Notes: generated from the letters alone by a model not told the origin. Positions 47,123 to 56,147 are shown, numbered from the stretch's first letter. The stretch: 64,000 nucleotides of DNA from Neobacillus terrae (GCF_011393025.1 NZ_JAAOEO010000005.1:62001-126000), one strand, 5' to 3'. Translations and numbers: made by a program.

Positions 47123-47148
47123 AAAAGGAGCGATTTTCGCTCCTTTAT
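47123..47148. terminator. Bidirectional terminator
   Basis: A perfect 9-bp stem AAGGAGCGA/TCGCTCCTT with short loop. T-rich on the plus strand and A-rich before it, so it can serve the immunity remnant and the DinB gene. Confidence 0.8.
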
Positions 47149-47202
47149 TTGTTATTCTTATTGTTATTTCTTATGTTGATTTATTTTGCATCACTGAGAA
47201 TA

Positions 47203-47700
47203 TTAGCTCTTTTGAGCATTCATTGCTTCCCATTCTTCTTTGCTAGGACCATATACGCCAGGAACCTTCAAGTCAGCTTGTCTCATAAGGACAGTCAATT
47301 GTCCGCGATGATGAGCCTGATGTTGTATTAGTAGACGGAAAACAGCTTGAAACGGCATATCCCTTCCAAATAAATTCACCATTTTATTCATTTTATCATC
47401 TGAAACCTGTTCAGAAAGTGCTTGCGTTAACCGCTGACTTACTGTTTTATAGGTCTCGCTGATTTCAGCAGCTGATTTTGGAGAATCTTTTTGAAGATCA
47501 GGAGTTTCGAATTTTACTCCTACCTGTGAAGGAAAGTAATAAACTGCTCCGGTAATGTGCCAAGCGAGGCTTCCAATACTGTATAATCCTGGAGAAACTT
47601 CCTGGTTCAAAGATTCATCTGTCAGCGCGTCCAGCACTTTTTGGGTAACCGCTGCTTCTTGTTTCCATTCGTTTAAGAAATCATTAACTGATGTGAACAT
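47203..47700 (-). CDS. DinB family protein
   Basis: About 165 residues from ATG 47700, six bases after AGGAGGG; an in-frame earlier start lies before that site. The DinB/YfiT four-helix bundle shows its metal-binding His pattern: His48 in SLAWHITGAV and the later pair in QHQAHHRGQL. Members include bacillithiol S-transferases and other metal-dependent transferases; many are unassigned. It is a single gene in a region rich in relics but is itself intact. Confidence 0.88.
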   Translation of the reverse strand: MFTSVNDFLNEWKQEAAVTQKVLDALTDESLNQEVSPGLYSIGSLAWHITGAVYYFPSQVGVKFETPDLQKDSPKSAAEISETYKTVSQRLTQALSEQVSDDKMNKMVNLFGRDMPFQAVFRLLIQHQAHHRGQLTVLMRQADLKVPGVYGPSKEEWEAMNAQKS

Positions 47701-47877
47701 TTTGTTCCCTCCTAAAATTAGCAAATCCTTCACTTTTTATACAAGACTTTCAAATTCATTGTAACATGTTCAGGTAAATGTTTCCGCTTTTCTCAAGGGC
47801 TTATTAATCATAGGAAGAAATTACGAGCCGCGTCATGATAAGATGAAAAACTGGTCAAGGTAACTAACTTGATAGAG

Positions 47878-48280
47878 TCATAGTTGAGTAAAATATAATA
47901 AGCTTGAAATCAGAATAAAGAGTGGAAAAACTAAAGATAATAATACATTGGCTGTTTTCCCTTTTATTATGTTTCTTCCTAAATAATATAAAATGGCACC
48001 AACTAGGGTAGATCTACTAAATATAGGAAATAGGAAGGAAAGAATTATTCCTAGACCTTTTGAAATACCAAAAGCAAAAGACCTTTCATTAAACTTAAAC
48101 TGAACCCATTTAATAAGTCCTTCTGTGGCAATACATACTATAGATAATAAAGACAAATATTGGTATAACTCCGACTAACATTGGTTTATAGTCATTTTCT
48201 ATCATATCTAAAATAAAGACTTCTAAGGCTACACCTGTATATGATAAGCCTGCTCCTCTAAGAAAATATTTAATAGGAAT
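47878..48280 (-). pseudogene. Membrane protein gene with a frameshift
   Basis: The upstream frame gives KYFLRGAGLSYTGVALEVFI and DMIENDYKPMLVGVIPIF. It ends after about 20 more codons. Near 48140 the neighbouring frame takes over with LSLLSIVCIATEGLIKWVQF and three helices to the stop at 47878. Joined, this is one protein of about 130 residues. No ATG fits the GGGGAG site at the start. I do not recognise the family. Confidence 0.5.
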
Positions 48281-48294
48281 CTCCCCTTCTTGTA

Positions 48295-48326
48295 TAAAAA
48301 GGGAGAGATTTCTCCCACCCTTTTTT
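48295..48326. terminator. Hairpin with T runs on both sides
   Basis: A stem GGGAGA/TCTCCC is followed by TTTTT on the minus strand and by ACCCTTTTTT on the plus strand. It separates the frameshifted membrane gene from the nucleotidyltransferase relic. Confidence 0.65.
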
Positions 48327-48591
48327 GGCTCTGTAATAGAAGCTATGTTGACAATATGACAAATTCAAACCATCCCAAAAGTTTAAATGGCCCTGAATAA
48401 ATATAATCTGCAAATCTATGAACTTAATTACCAGATTTAGTAAGCCGTTGTCTTTACCCGCACATCTAAAAACCTATATAAAAGCAGTGAATTTCGAATA
48501 AGAAATCACACTGCTAATAAAGTTTTTTGATGTAGTCATTATTATTATCTATGTATGCAAAAAATGAGGCTGCATGGATGCAAACTCATTT

Positions 48592-49091
48592 TTATCGTTC
48601 CTCTAATTGTTTACATATAACTGCTAATCGTCTAATTTCTTGACACATATTTTGATTTATAGGAAAAGCTTCTTCTAAATAGTTCAAAATTTTAAGTGCA
48701 GATTCAGGAACTCGCTGATATCCTTGTAACATTTCTCCCACCTTTGCTACAAACTCTGGAAAACTTTTTTCCATGCGTCTCTCATTACCAAAAATATCTG
48801 GGTAATATTCTATTTCCTTTTCAATTTGATTGAGCACGGAGAGGATATTATCTAATGCGTGGTTTTCGATAAACTTCATACCGGAAAGCTTTTCACCCCT
48901 CGCATACCTGCAAAGTCCTACATATAAATTAGTCAAAGCTTCGTGACTCTTGGCGGACCGATGGAGCTTTTCTTAAAGGGGATCATTTCTACATTATTAA
49001 AGGAAGGATCCTTCCATACAATACCTTCAGGAGAAAAAAGAATATTTTCCATTTCCTCAATTATAAAATGCCACCCATACTTAATAGACAC
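48592..49091 (-). pseudogene. Nucleotidyltransferase-like gene, 5'-truncated and frameshifted
   Basis: The first piece reads YGWHFIIEEMENILFSPEGI and VWKDPSFNNVEMIPFK. Near 48960 the frame shifts and continues as SHEALTNLYVGLCRYARGEK, then about 100 codons ending RLAVICKQLEER. The second piece resembles the helical C-terminal domain of streptomycin-adenylyltransferase-like nucleotidyltransferases. The N-terminal catalytic domain is missing. A product of the 3' part alone (114 codons) could be made but would lack the active site. Confidence 0.6.
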
Positions 49092-49450
49092 TTAAGTTAA
49101 TTTTAATTTAGGTTTAATAAATAGCTGACCAATTTGTAATATAGTAGAGACTAGCGTCATCTCAAATGAACAAGTGATGGAAAGTACTTAGAAGAATATA
49201 CTTCATAAAAGGAGATGAATTCTTTTTAAAAATTCTTAACCGTTTCAGAAACTACAAAAATGCTACAACCTTCAAGTCATCAAATGTTAAGAAAATTACT
49301 AGAAGTTACTATTTAATTTGACTTACCAAGGTTTTAGGATTTGTACAACTACACTAGGCGTACTAGCTGAAGATCTGTTATCAACAAGAAAGATTTGGAG
49401 CTGTATTAACGCCTTTGTCATTGAAGATTATTGGAAGAAGGTCCTTAAAT
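49092..49450. other. Intergenic stretch
   Basis: About 360 bp with no supported gene. The COG4705 gene's ribosome site (GAAGAAGG) lies at its end. Confidence 0.45.
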
Positions 49451-50251
49451 ATGAACAAATCTTTATCGTTCACCATGAATCAGGCAAAAGAAATGTTTGC
49501 TAAAGTTCCAGAAATAACTCTTTACTTTTGGATTACTAAGCTATTAACTACTGGAATGGGTGAAGTAGCATCCGATTATTTATTCGAGAATCTAAATCCG
49601 CTTATTTCAGCACCGCTAAGTGTTATTATTTTCGTAGCCGCAATGATATTACAGTTTAAAGTACGCCGATATATACCAAAGGTCTACTGGTTAGTTGTCA
49701 TTATGGTTAGTATATTTGGCACAATGGCTGCAGATGTGGTTCGTGTTGGACTGGCCATACCTTACATCGTTTCAACCATTTTCTTTATAGTGGCTCTCGC
49801 CGTCGTTCTCATAGCTTGGTATTCTAAAGAAAAAACTCTGTCCGTACACAGCATTTTCACCCGTCGCCGCGAGATCTTTTACTGGCTTACCGTACTGGTT
49901 ACATTCGCACTCGGTACAGCAGCAGGGGATATGACCGCATCAAGCATGCACTTGGGCTACTTCTCTTCAGGTTTATTATTTACTGTCTTGCTTGTTATTC
50001 CAGCTTTGGGTTACCGATTATTTGGTCTTAATGAAATTTTTTCTTTCTGGTTCGCTTATATCATGACGCGTCCAGTAGGTGCCTCGTTCTCGGATTGGTT
50101 AGCAGCGTCTCATAGCTCGGGTGGTCTGGGGATAGACAAAGGTATAGTTAGCCTTGTTTTACTGATCTTTATTATCCTCTTAGTCATTTTTCGGGGAGGC
50201 TCACCCGCAAAAAGCGTGGAATTTAACAATGAAAAGGAAAGAGCGTCTTAG
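49451..50251 (+). CDS. COG4705-type membrane protein, short form
   Basis: About 266 residues from ATG 49451. It is a paralogue of the membrane half of the 32000-33508 protein. Helices share KVPEITLYFWITKLL, LSVHSIFTRRREIFYWLTVL, FALGTAAGDM and FWFAYIMTRPVGASFSDW. The two C-terminal repeats are absent; the protein ends soon after the last helix in a charged tail. The conserved Gly-Asp/Ser-Asp pairs and the His-Ser-Ile-x-Thr-Arg loop suggest a transport or sensing role, which is unproven. The decayed third copy follows 90 bp downstream in the same direction. Confidence 0.8.
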   Translation: MNKSLSFTMNQAKEMFAKVPEITLYFWITKLLTTGMGEVASDYLFENLNPLISAPLSVIIFVAAMILQFKVRRYIPKVYWLVVIMVSIFGTMAADVVRVGLAIPYIVSTIFFIVALAVVLIAWYSKEKTLSVHSIFTRRREIFYWLTVLVTFALGTAAGDMTASSMHLGYFSSGLLFTVLLVIPALGYRLFGLNEIFSFWFAYIMTRPVGASFSDWLAASHSSGGLGIDKGIVSLVLLIFIILLVIFRGGSPAKSVEFNNEKERAS

Positions 50252-50340
50252 TAATAATTCCCTGGATGGAAACCCTAATGAGGAGTGAGAGAAATAAATT
50301 TAAGTTGTGGGGAAACCACTTTAAAGAAAGAAAATGATAT

Positions 50341-50786
50341 ATGCGAGAAAACCAAAATAAAATGAAAATTTTATTTAACAAAGTGCCACAAGGTACGATT
50401 CTCTTTTGGATTATCAAAAGTGTTGTGTACAACTGTTGGTGAAACATTTGCTGATTTCATCACTTTCAACATTTGACTTGGTTTAACTTTAACTTTTACT
50501 ACCATAATTATGGGAGTTGCGTTTCTTATGCATTGTTTTTTCAATTTAAAGCAAACAAATATGTTCCAGTCATTTACTGGATAACGGTTGTTCTTGTAAG
50601 CGTATTTGGAACATCAGTGGGATACACAAGAAGCTAAGCTTCGGAAAATGATAGCACTACATGGACAAAAATTGATGGTACAATTGAATCTGTCTAGCAG
50701 TGGTTCGTTCATCTAATCCCGATGTAAACAAGTGTAAAACAGCAATTAACAAGTCACTTCGTACAATAAATACAGCAAATAAATAA
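50341..50786 (+). pseudogene. COG4705-type gene, decayed third copy
   Basis: Scraps in different frames match the 32000-33508 protein in order: NKVPQGTILFWIIKS, the VGETFADF region, YVPVIYWITVVLVSVFGT, then LRKM plus TWTKIDGTIESV, and finally VRSSNPDVNKCKTAINKSL to the stop. Most of the membrane domain and one repeat are deleted. The same GGAATCGC-type terminator follows as after the intact gene, so the copy arose by duplication of the whole unit. Confidence 0.85.
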
Positions 50787-50792
50787 TAATCT

Positions 50793-50821
50793 TAGGAATC
50801 GCCAATCGCGATTCCTTTTTT
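50793..50821 (+). terminator. Terminator of the decayed COG4705 copy
   Basis: A perfect 8-bp stem GGAATCGC/GCGATTCC followed by six T. It is nearly identical to the hairpin at 31964. Confidence 0.85.
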
Positions 50822-50907
50822 ATATGAAACTTTTATTAAACTAAATTGCCACTTTAGTACAATATGAAAAACTGCACATTTTGCTATGGGATACTCGCTC
50901 TGCCTTC

Positions 50908-51090
50908 TTAATCTCTTATTCCAATTCCTAAAAATCTTTTTGTATCAATATCCATATATATAACATAATCACCGATTGAAGGATTTTCATTTGTGGGAAA
51001 GCTAACTATATAGACTTCTTTCTTATTAAAATGTTCTAATTGTCTTTTAATAACATTTGCACCTTTCCAATCACCAACAATATGTAGCAT
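50908..51090 (-). CDS. Possible small protein, 60 aa
   Basis: A compact alpha/beta-looking sequence (VGDWKGANVIKRQLEHFNKK, then YIVSFPTNENPSIGDYVIYM and DIDTKRFLGIGIRD). Composition is good for a soluble domain, but the ribosome site GAGGAA lies only two bases before the ATG, so the start is doubtful. It may be the C-terminal remnant of a longer protein. No family recognised. Confidence 0.4.
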   Translation of the reverse strand: MLHIVGDWKGANVIKRQLEHFNKKEVYIVSFPTNENPSIGDYVIYMDIDTKRFLGIGIRD

Positions 51091-51218
51091 TTCCTCAAGT
51101 TACATAAAAAGGGAAAATCTTCTTAAAAATAAAAACAAAAAACCTTTAAGCAGGCAATGTTCAACATATTCTGTAAATAAATGCATAATTACTTTTTAAA
51201 CTGCTCATATTAGAGGTA

Positions 51219-51297
51219 GGGATTTTGTAGCTCAATGGCAGAGCAGCCGGCATTTCGATGCTGTGCTTTTCGTGGGTTCGATTCCCACCAAGTCCCT
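51219..51297 (+). ncRNA. tRNA-like RNA (pseudo-tRNA)
   Basis: The 79-nt stretch keeps most tRNA parts. The acceptor GGGATTT pairs with AAGTCCC. The D arm is GCTC-AATGGCA-GAGC. The T arm is perfect, GTGGG-TTCGATT-CCCAC. The anticodon arm is abnormal: CGGCA/TGCTG closes a six-base TTTCGA loop, or pairs one step further around a TTCG tetraloop, so there is no normal seven-base loop. Four bases instead of two join acceptor and D arm, and no CCA is encoded. It is followed by its own terminator. A pseudo-tRNA called tRNA-Other is known in Bacillus cereus; whether this is its relative I cannot tell. Confidence 0.7.
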
Positions 51298-51312
51298 ATC
51301 ACTGAAACTAAA

Positions 51313-51346
51313 AAGGACCTTATATAGGTCCTATATGTTTTTATTA
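51313..51346 (+). terminator. Terminator of the tRNA-like gene
   Basis: A perfect 7-bp stem AGGACCT/AGGTCCT with a 5-base loop is followed by ATATGTTTTTA, 16 bp after the tRNA-like 3' end. Confidence 0.75.
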
Positions 51347-51459
51347 TAAATGATGCAATTATCGTTTATTTCAAAATCACCGAATCCAAGATGAACAACA
51401 CGATGGGCGCCTTTGGATTTGTAGGAGCTTTTTCATATTTTTCCCGATATAGCACAATG

Positions 51460-51852
51460 CTATTTATTGAGTAAATCCGTACCATACGAGTTATCGATCG
51501 CACAAAGCCATTGACCATTTTGTTTTTTAAAAACGTAGGTTGCCCTTCTCTCCATCGAAAATTCGGAGTCCTTTTTATCAGCAGCTAGCATGGTTTGGGA
51601 AATTACTAACACAGTGTCCCCCGCTTCTAATAAAAGCATTTCCCCTTGTGTTGGGACAATACTGTTATTAAAGTATTTTGCGATAGCTATAAATGCTTTT
51701 TTTATTTCTTCTTTACCTCTGGCAATTGTTCCTGGTTTAACAACCAGAATGGCATCATCCGTATAGTAATTCATCAGTGTTTCAAAATCCTCCTGTTTGA
51801 TAGCAAGGTCAGACTTTTTAATCACTTCTCTTAATTCATGTTCCATCTTCAT
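51460..51852 (-). CDS. SnoaL-like/DUF4440 protein (YybH type)
   Basis: A 130-residue cone-shaped (NTF2-like) protein. An N-terminal helix pair ([20 protein letters not shown]) is followed by [33 protein letters not shown] and strands ending [20 protein letters not shown]. The layout matches DUF4440/SnoaL proteins such as B. subtilis YybH. These bind small molecules, but the function of this branch is unknown. It is a single gene with AAGGAGG before the ATG. Confidence 0.85.
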   Translation of the reverse strand: MKMEHELREVIKKSDLAIKQEDFETLMNYYTDDAILVVKPGTIARGKEEIKKAFIAIAKYFNNSIVPTQGEMLLLEAGDTVLVISQTMLAADKKDSEFSMERRATYVFKKQNGQWLCAIDNSYGTDLLNK

Positions 51853-51979
51853 TCCTCCTTTTAAAATTTGTATAAATTTGGTAAAACCCTAAATAAAAAA
51901 CTCTTTCTAATAGAAAGTTAAGAAAAAATTAAGATTGAAATGCTACTATGGTATTTATTCACATTTTTGAGGTGCTGAA

Positions 51980-52213
51980 ATGAACCAGCTTATTCTTTCT
52001 CACATTGCCCTAGAAACCCAGATTCATTCTCAATTCGAGTCAGTTCTCCTGATTCTGTGTAATGTAATAATGGTACTGTTAGGTATAATCTTGATTTATA
52101 AATTATTTAGGCAGGCAGAAATGAAATGGACTGCCATTTATTTTGCCATTGTATTGACTGTTAATTATATAGTGATCGCATTTTATGGTGGCATAACTGA
52201 ATTACTTGGATGA
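51980..52213 (+). CDS. Small membrane protein, first gene of a two-gene operon
   Basis: A 77-residue protein with two helices (about 20-41 and 49-70) and a polar N-terminus with two His residues (SHIALETQIHSQFES). GAGGTG lies upstream of the ATG. Its end overlaps the upstream frame of the next gene, whose ribosome site GGGAGAAG lies just after its stop. No family recognised; it is probably a partner of the large membrane protein that follows. Confidence 0.7.
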   Translation: MNQLILSHIALETQIHSQFESVLLILCNVIMVLLGIILIYKLFRQAEMKWTAIYFAIVLTVNYIVIAFYGGITELLG

Positions 52214-52227
52214 ATGAGGGAGAAGTT

Positions 52228-53205
52228 ATGAAATATTATCGTTTTTGGGTATTAGCATTTCTGCTGAAATTTGCCGGGTCCGCCTGGGACGCTTCTTATC
52301 ACTTTAAATATTTATTCGAAAAATATTCAATTCCGCATCTAGTAAATTTTTCCGGTCTTTTACTGGGACTTGTTCTTCTTTTTCGAGAATGGAAACAAGG
52401 TAAGTACATGGACGCTTTTTCAAGGAATATAACCACAATAGGTTATATTTTATTTTTGGTTGGTATACCGTTGGACTTTAGTTATCACTATGCTTTTGGA
52501 ATTGATTTAACAACTTGGAGCCCTACTCATTTTGTTTATTATATTTCTACGGGAATTATGATATTTGGCGTGTGGAGAGCATATTACTTATACACCTATG
52601 ACATCACACCTTCCTGGAAATCACTTCATACCTGGTTTTCGATGTTTCTTTTGGAATGTCTATTATTTCCGAATATGCAGCAAGAAAATGGAGCGATTTC
52701 ATATGATCAGTATATACATCATCACTCCATCGCTTCTCAGGAGATTCTTAACTTAATCTCTAATCCATCTTCACAAATCTTTGGCGGAATACCTGCTTGG
52801 GTTTATCCCACCTATTCCGTTGCAGCTGTAACTATCCTTGTTCTTATTGTAAATAAAATTTTCAGAGATCAAAAAATAGCTCTTGCCGGTGCAACCCTGT
52901 ATATCCTGTGCAGGTTTTTTGCAAAATCAATTTTTTATTCGGTACATTATCCGACATCCTATGTACCAATTACCATTCTATTCATCCCGCTTGCTTTTAT
53001 GTTCTTAAAGGAATCTTCTTGGATAACAGGTTTAATAGGAAGCAGCCTATATTTTATTGGTATTTATGTCATCCAGAATTTAAATATTTTAATTACTCCC
53101 CCTTTAACTCTTTTTGAGCTTGTTCCAACTCTTATACTGGGGATGACCATTCCTGCAATCCTCAAAATCCAAGGAGCACTTATAAGGAAGTATTTACACA
53201 GTTAA
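52228..53205 (+). CDS. Polytopic membrane protein with His-containing motifs
   Basis: About 325 residues from ATG 52228, with GGGAGAAG as the site. Nine or ten membrane helices. Motifs that look conserved are AGSAWDASYHF near residue 16, PLDFSYHYAFGIDLTTWSP (about 88-106) and YDQYIHHHSIASQEIL (about 159-174). The repeated Asp-x-x-x-His and Ser-Pro-x-His pattern recalls uncharacterised actinobacterial and archaeal membrane proteins and suggests metal or heme contact within the membrane. That is speculation. It forms a transcription unit with the 51980 gene and ends in a terminator. Confidence 0.75.
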   Translation: MKYYRFWVLAFLLKFAGSAWDASYHFKYLFEKYSIPHLVNFSGLLLGLVLLFREWKQGKYMDAFSRNITTIGYILFLVGIPLDFSYHYAFGIDLTTWSPTHFVYYISTGIMIFGVWRAYYLYTYDITPSWKSLHTWFSMFLLECLLFPNMQQENGAISYDQYIHHHSIASQEILNLISNPSSQIFGGIPAWVYPTYSVAAVTILVLIVNKIFRDQKIALAGATLYILCRFFAKSIFYSVHYPTSYVPITILFIPLAFMFLKESSWITGLIGSSLYFIGIYVIQNLNILITPPLTLFELVPTLILGMTIPAILKIQGALIRKYLHS

Positions 53206-53217
53206 AAAATTCAAGTC

Positions 53218-53245
53218 GGAATCCTTTCAGAGGGTTCCTTTTTTG
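53218..53245 (+). terminator. Terminator of the 51980-53205 operon
   Basis: A stem GGAA-CC/GG-TTCC with one bulge on each side is followed by six T. Confidence 0.8.
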
Positions 53246-53439
53246 TCTTTGTTAAAGAATTTTGATACCTACCTACCTCTTCCGAAGGGGGTCATTAAAT
53301 TAATGAAATGAGGGAAACTTACGTTAATTTGCTTTTGGCAAAATTCAACATTTAATTGGTTAACTGTTAGTTATTTCAAACCCTGTTAAATTATACAAAT
53401 CATTTTATTGTATAATTAAAATACAAGGGAGGGCTGTGA

Positions 53440-53736
53440 ATGAGAGTTATATTAGAATTAATACGAATCATTTTGATATTTGGATTTTTTGAAGGTTTAT
53501 TTTATACTGTTCTAAACAATATGTACAAATCATTTGGCGTAACCCAATATGAATGGTTTGGTTATTTAGGTACTTTGTTATTGTTGTTTATTATTTACAG
53601 GAACAAATGGCAATTTACAGGTTACTACAATGGAAAAGGAAGAGTAAAGCTACCCCCGAAAGTTACTAATTTTCTAGCATCCTTCTCTGTACTACTATTA
53701 ATTTTGCCTCCCATTGTCAAATACATTTTACGGTAA
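53440..53736 (+). CDS. Small membrane protein, 98 aa
   Basis: Three helices (about 5-23, 41-55 and 77-95). Between the second and third is a polar loop (RNKWQFTGYYNGKGRVKLPP). The ATG follows GGGAGGGC at the right distance. I recognise no family. Single gene without a clear terminator. Confidence 0.65.
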   Translation: MRVILELIRIILIFGFFEGLFYTVLNNMYKSFGVTQYEWFGYLGTLLLLFIIYRNKWQFTGYYNGKGRVKLPPKVTNFLASFSVLLLILPPIVKYILR

Positions 53737-54257
53737 ATCAAGAAAAGTCAGGGTAAACCAGCTAAATGCGGGTTTACCAAAATTTTTGTAGAAAAATCAA
53801 CATTAAAGTTTAACAGAGCCATTTTAGTTAAAAATAATTTCAATGGATCAACAACTAGCTGTCTTAAGAGTAAAAATCTATGTGAATCAGAACTTTAAAT
53901 ATATAAAACAATCAAACTCCTCCACCATCTTCAACTATACCACTTCCAATACATTTTATCTAAATTTTCTGTGTTTTTAACTTACACTCAAAATATTTCA
54001 TTAAAAGTCCTGTATTTTTCATTCAATCTTTCTTATACAAGTCAATAAAAGTAACATTTCCTTTAATTTAATGAATAAATACCTTTCATTTTTGCCCTTT
54101 TTTTATACAAATTCTCTTGTTCTTCAGCTGTTCTGTTCAATTTTACTTCTTCTTATTTATTTCTGTAAATACTCCTCAAAAAACCTTCTTTCTGTTATGT
54201 TAAAGGTATATAATACCAATTTTTAAGGATGTGACTGGCAGGGCTTCCTGCTGATGT
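53737..54257. other. Intergenic stretch with a solo repeat end
   Basis: About 520 bp. It contains the family B repeat end (53793) and very AT-rich DNA. Just before the response regulator ATG a small hairpin (GCAGG-GCTT-CCTGC, 54238-54252) covers the place where a ribosome site should be. No further gene was seen. Confidence 0.5.
53793..53821 (-). repeat. Solo end of dispersed repeat family B
   Basis: On the minus strand TGGCTCTGTTAAACTTTAAT plus GTTGATTTT. It matches the end at 10771-10797 at all but one position and the start of the full element at 62380 closely. No core adjoins it. Confidence 0.7.
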
Positions 54258-54896
54258 ATGAAGATTAAAATTTTGATAGCCGATGATAATTCTTTTATAC
54301 GGGAAGGTATGAAGATCATTTTAAGTACCTATGGTGACTTTGAAGTATTGGCAACGGTGGGTGATGGCAGCGAGGCAGTCAATTACTGTCAAATCCATGA
54401 CGTAGATATTGCCCTGCTGGATATAAGGATGCCTAATATGAACGGTGTTGAAGCAACTAAAATCCTGACTGAAACAACGAAAACAAAACCGGTAATTCTT
54501 ACGACATTTGATGATGACGAATACATATTGGATGCAATTAAAAATGGCGCGAAGGGCTATTTATTGAAAAACACAGATCCGGAACGGATTCGTGATGCGA
54601 TTAAAAGTGTGTTCTTTGGAAATACAGTTATGCAGGATGTTGTTCTAGATAAGATTAAAACAAATATGACTTACGGCAGGAAGAATGAAACAAAAGTAGA
54701 TAAGAGTCTTTTTACCGAGCGGGAAATGGAAATTATGTCCCTGATTGCAAAAGGCTATTCCAACAAAGCGATTTCTAAACAAGTGTTTATATCTGAAGGA
54801 ACGGTTGCCAACTATATTACCTCAATCTTAGGAAAAACAGGGCTGGAGCACCGAACACAGATTGCCATTTACTATCTCACCGGTTCAGTAGAATAA
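54258..54896 (+). CDS. NarL/FixJ-type response regulator
   Basis: A 212-residue regulator. The receiver domain (1-120) has the acidic pair Asp9-Asp10, phospho-acceptor Asp55 in LLDIRMPN, the conserved Thr and Lys104-like switch residues (ILTTFDDDEY, KGYLLKN). A LuxR-type helix-turn-helix ends the protein (LFTEREMEIMSLIAKGYSNK, AISKQVFISEGTVANYITSI). It is followed 12 bp later by its histidine kinase. The pair and the ABC genes behind it have the composition of B. subtilis LnrJK-LnrLMN (YfiJKLMN), here with regulator before kinase. The start lacks an obvious ribosome site. Confidence 0.92.
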   Translation: MKIKILIADDNSFIREGMKIILSTYGDFEVLATVGDGSEAVNYCQIHDVDIALLDIRMPNMNGVEATKILTETTKTKPVILTTFDDDEYILDAIKNGAKGYLLKNTDPERIRDAIKSVFFGNTVMQDVVLDKIKTNMTYGRKNETKVDKSLFTEREMEIMSLIAKGYSNKAISKQVFISEGTVANYITSILGKTGLEHRTQIAIYYLTGSVE

Positions 54897-54908
54897 GAGG
54901 TTTGGATT

Positions 54909-56015
54909 ATGGAAATATGGATCATTTTCAGTAAACTCATTATTATCCTATTTATTGGTTTTTCCTATGTTCATTCTGAAACTGGCAATCTCGCGTGGAG
55001 TATACTATTAATTCTTCTATATATTAGCATGAATATTCCCCTCTATCTGGTACGAATGGAAAAAATAAAACTCTGTATACACTTGGGATCGTTTATTCTC
55101 ATTTGTTATTCCATTCAGGAAGTGAACCCGCTGTTCCTGCTGCTGCTGCCAATGAATTTTTATGAAGTGTCAGCAGCTTTCTTCGAGAAAAGGTGGCCTC
55201 TTTTGCTGGTGGGACTGCTGCCTCTTTTTTTCATGGAAGGAAATCAGGCTGTTTACGGATTAACGGCCCTCTTTAGCTTTTTAGTCTTTTTTATGACCGG
55301 CCGATATACTGAACGCCTGACCACATATGAGAACAAACTCGACAAGATGAGGCTTGATATGCAGCGACTTTCGAAAAGCCTGAATGAAAATCAGGAATAT
55401 GTTAGGCAGTCGGAATATACTTACCGCCTCGAGGAACGGAACCGCATCTCCCAGGAAATTCATGACAGCATTGGCCACTCCATGACTGGCGCACTGATTC
55501 AAATGGAAGCCGCAAAGACTTTAATGGCCATCGACCAGGCCAAAGCTGCCGAACTCCTTCAAAATGCCATTAACATCTCCAAGGAAGGCATTGAGGATAT
55601 CCGGATTACTTTAAAAAATATGAAGCCACCAACTGAGCAAATGGGCTTGCAGCGTTTAAAGCTGCAGCTAGAGGAATTTTCTATCCAGCACCAGCTGCGG
55701 ATGCCGTTTGTGTATAAAGGTAATATTGATTTGATTACGCCGATTCAATGGAAGATTATCACTGAAAATATCACCGAAGCACTGACAAATTCATTAAAAT
55801 ACTCAGGTGCTACTGAAATTTCTATTGATATCCATGTGTTAAACAAGCTGGTTCGGGTCGAAGTCAGGGATAACGGTAGTGGGATTGGTTCGGGTAAAGT
55901 GGTTAAAGGGCTTGGGATTGTCGGAATGGAAGAACGGACAGCCTCCATCAAAGGCACCATCATAGTAGATGGTACCAATGGATTTTCGGTTACCACCCTC
56001 CTTCCGATTGTCTAA
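54909..56015 (+). CDS. NarL-family sensor histidine kinase (LnrJ/YvfT-like)
   Basis: A 368-residue kinase. About five membrane helices occupy residues 5-130 with little outside the membrane, the intramembrane-sensing type. A coiled coil (about 135-175) leads to the HisKA_3 domain with phospho-acceptor His185 in SQEIHDSIGHSMTG. The ATPase domain has the N box EALTNSLKYS and the G1 box VRDNGSGIG. It would phosphorylate the adjacent regulator. Kinases of this class near ABC exporters respond to membrane-active antibiotics such as linearmycins; the ligand here is not known. Confidence 0.92.
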   Translation: MEIWIIFSKLIIILFIGFSYVHSETGNLAWSILLILLYISMNIPLYLVRMEKIKLCIHLGSFILICYSIQEVNPLFLLLLPMNFYEVSAAFFEKRWPLLLVGLLPLFFMEGNQAVYGLTALFSFLVFFMTGRYTERLTTYENKLDKMRLDMQRLSKSLNENQEYVRQSEYTYRLEERNRISQEIHDSIGHSMTGALIQMEAAKTLMAIDQAKAAELLQNAINISKEGIEDIRITLKNMKPPTEQMGLQRLKLQLEEFSIQHQLRMPFVYKGNIDLITPIQWKIITENITEALTNSLKYSGATEISIDIHVLNKLVRVEVRDNGSGIGSGKVVKGLGIVGMEERTASIKGTIIVDGTNGFSVTTLLPIV

Positions 56016-56055
56016 TGAACATTATCATTTGAAAGACATGAAATTTCTCATGTGA

Positions 56056-56096
56056 AAAGGGTGAACTAATGCACTTATGCTGGTTCACCCTTTTTC
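56056..56096 (+). terminator. Terminator between the two-component and ABC genes
   Basis: A 9-bp stem AGGGTGAAC/GTTCACCCT with a 16-base loop is followed by TTTTCC. It suggests that the ABC genes have their own promoter after it. Confidence 0.85.
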
Positions 56097-56147
56097 CTTA
56101 TAATGACAATACATAGAACAAATTAACATTGAAAACACATGGAGTGT

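Noticed and set aside
51219..51297. Ordinary tRNA gene
   Set aside because: The anticodon arm does not form a seven-base loop, and the linker between acceptor and D arm is too long for a standard tRNA.
46408..51350. A living phage or integrative element in the debris field
   Set aside because: No integrase, transposase or phage structural gene was seen; only relics and ordinary genes are present.
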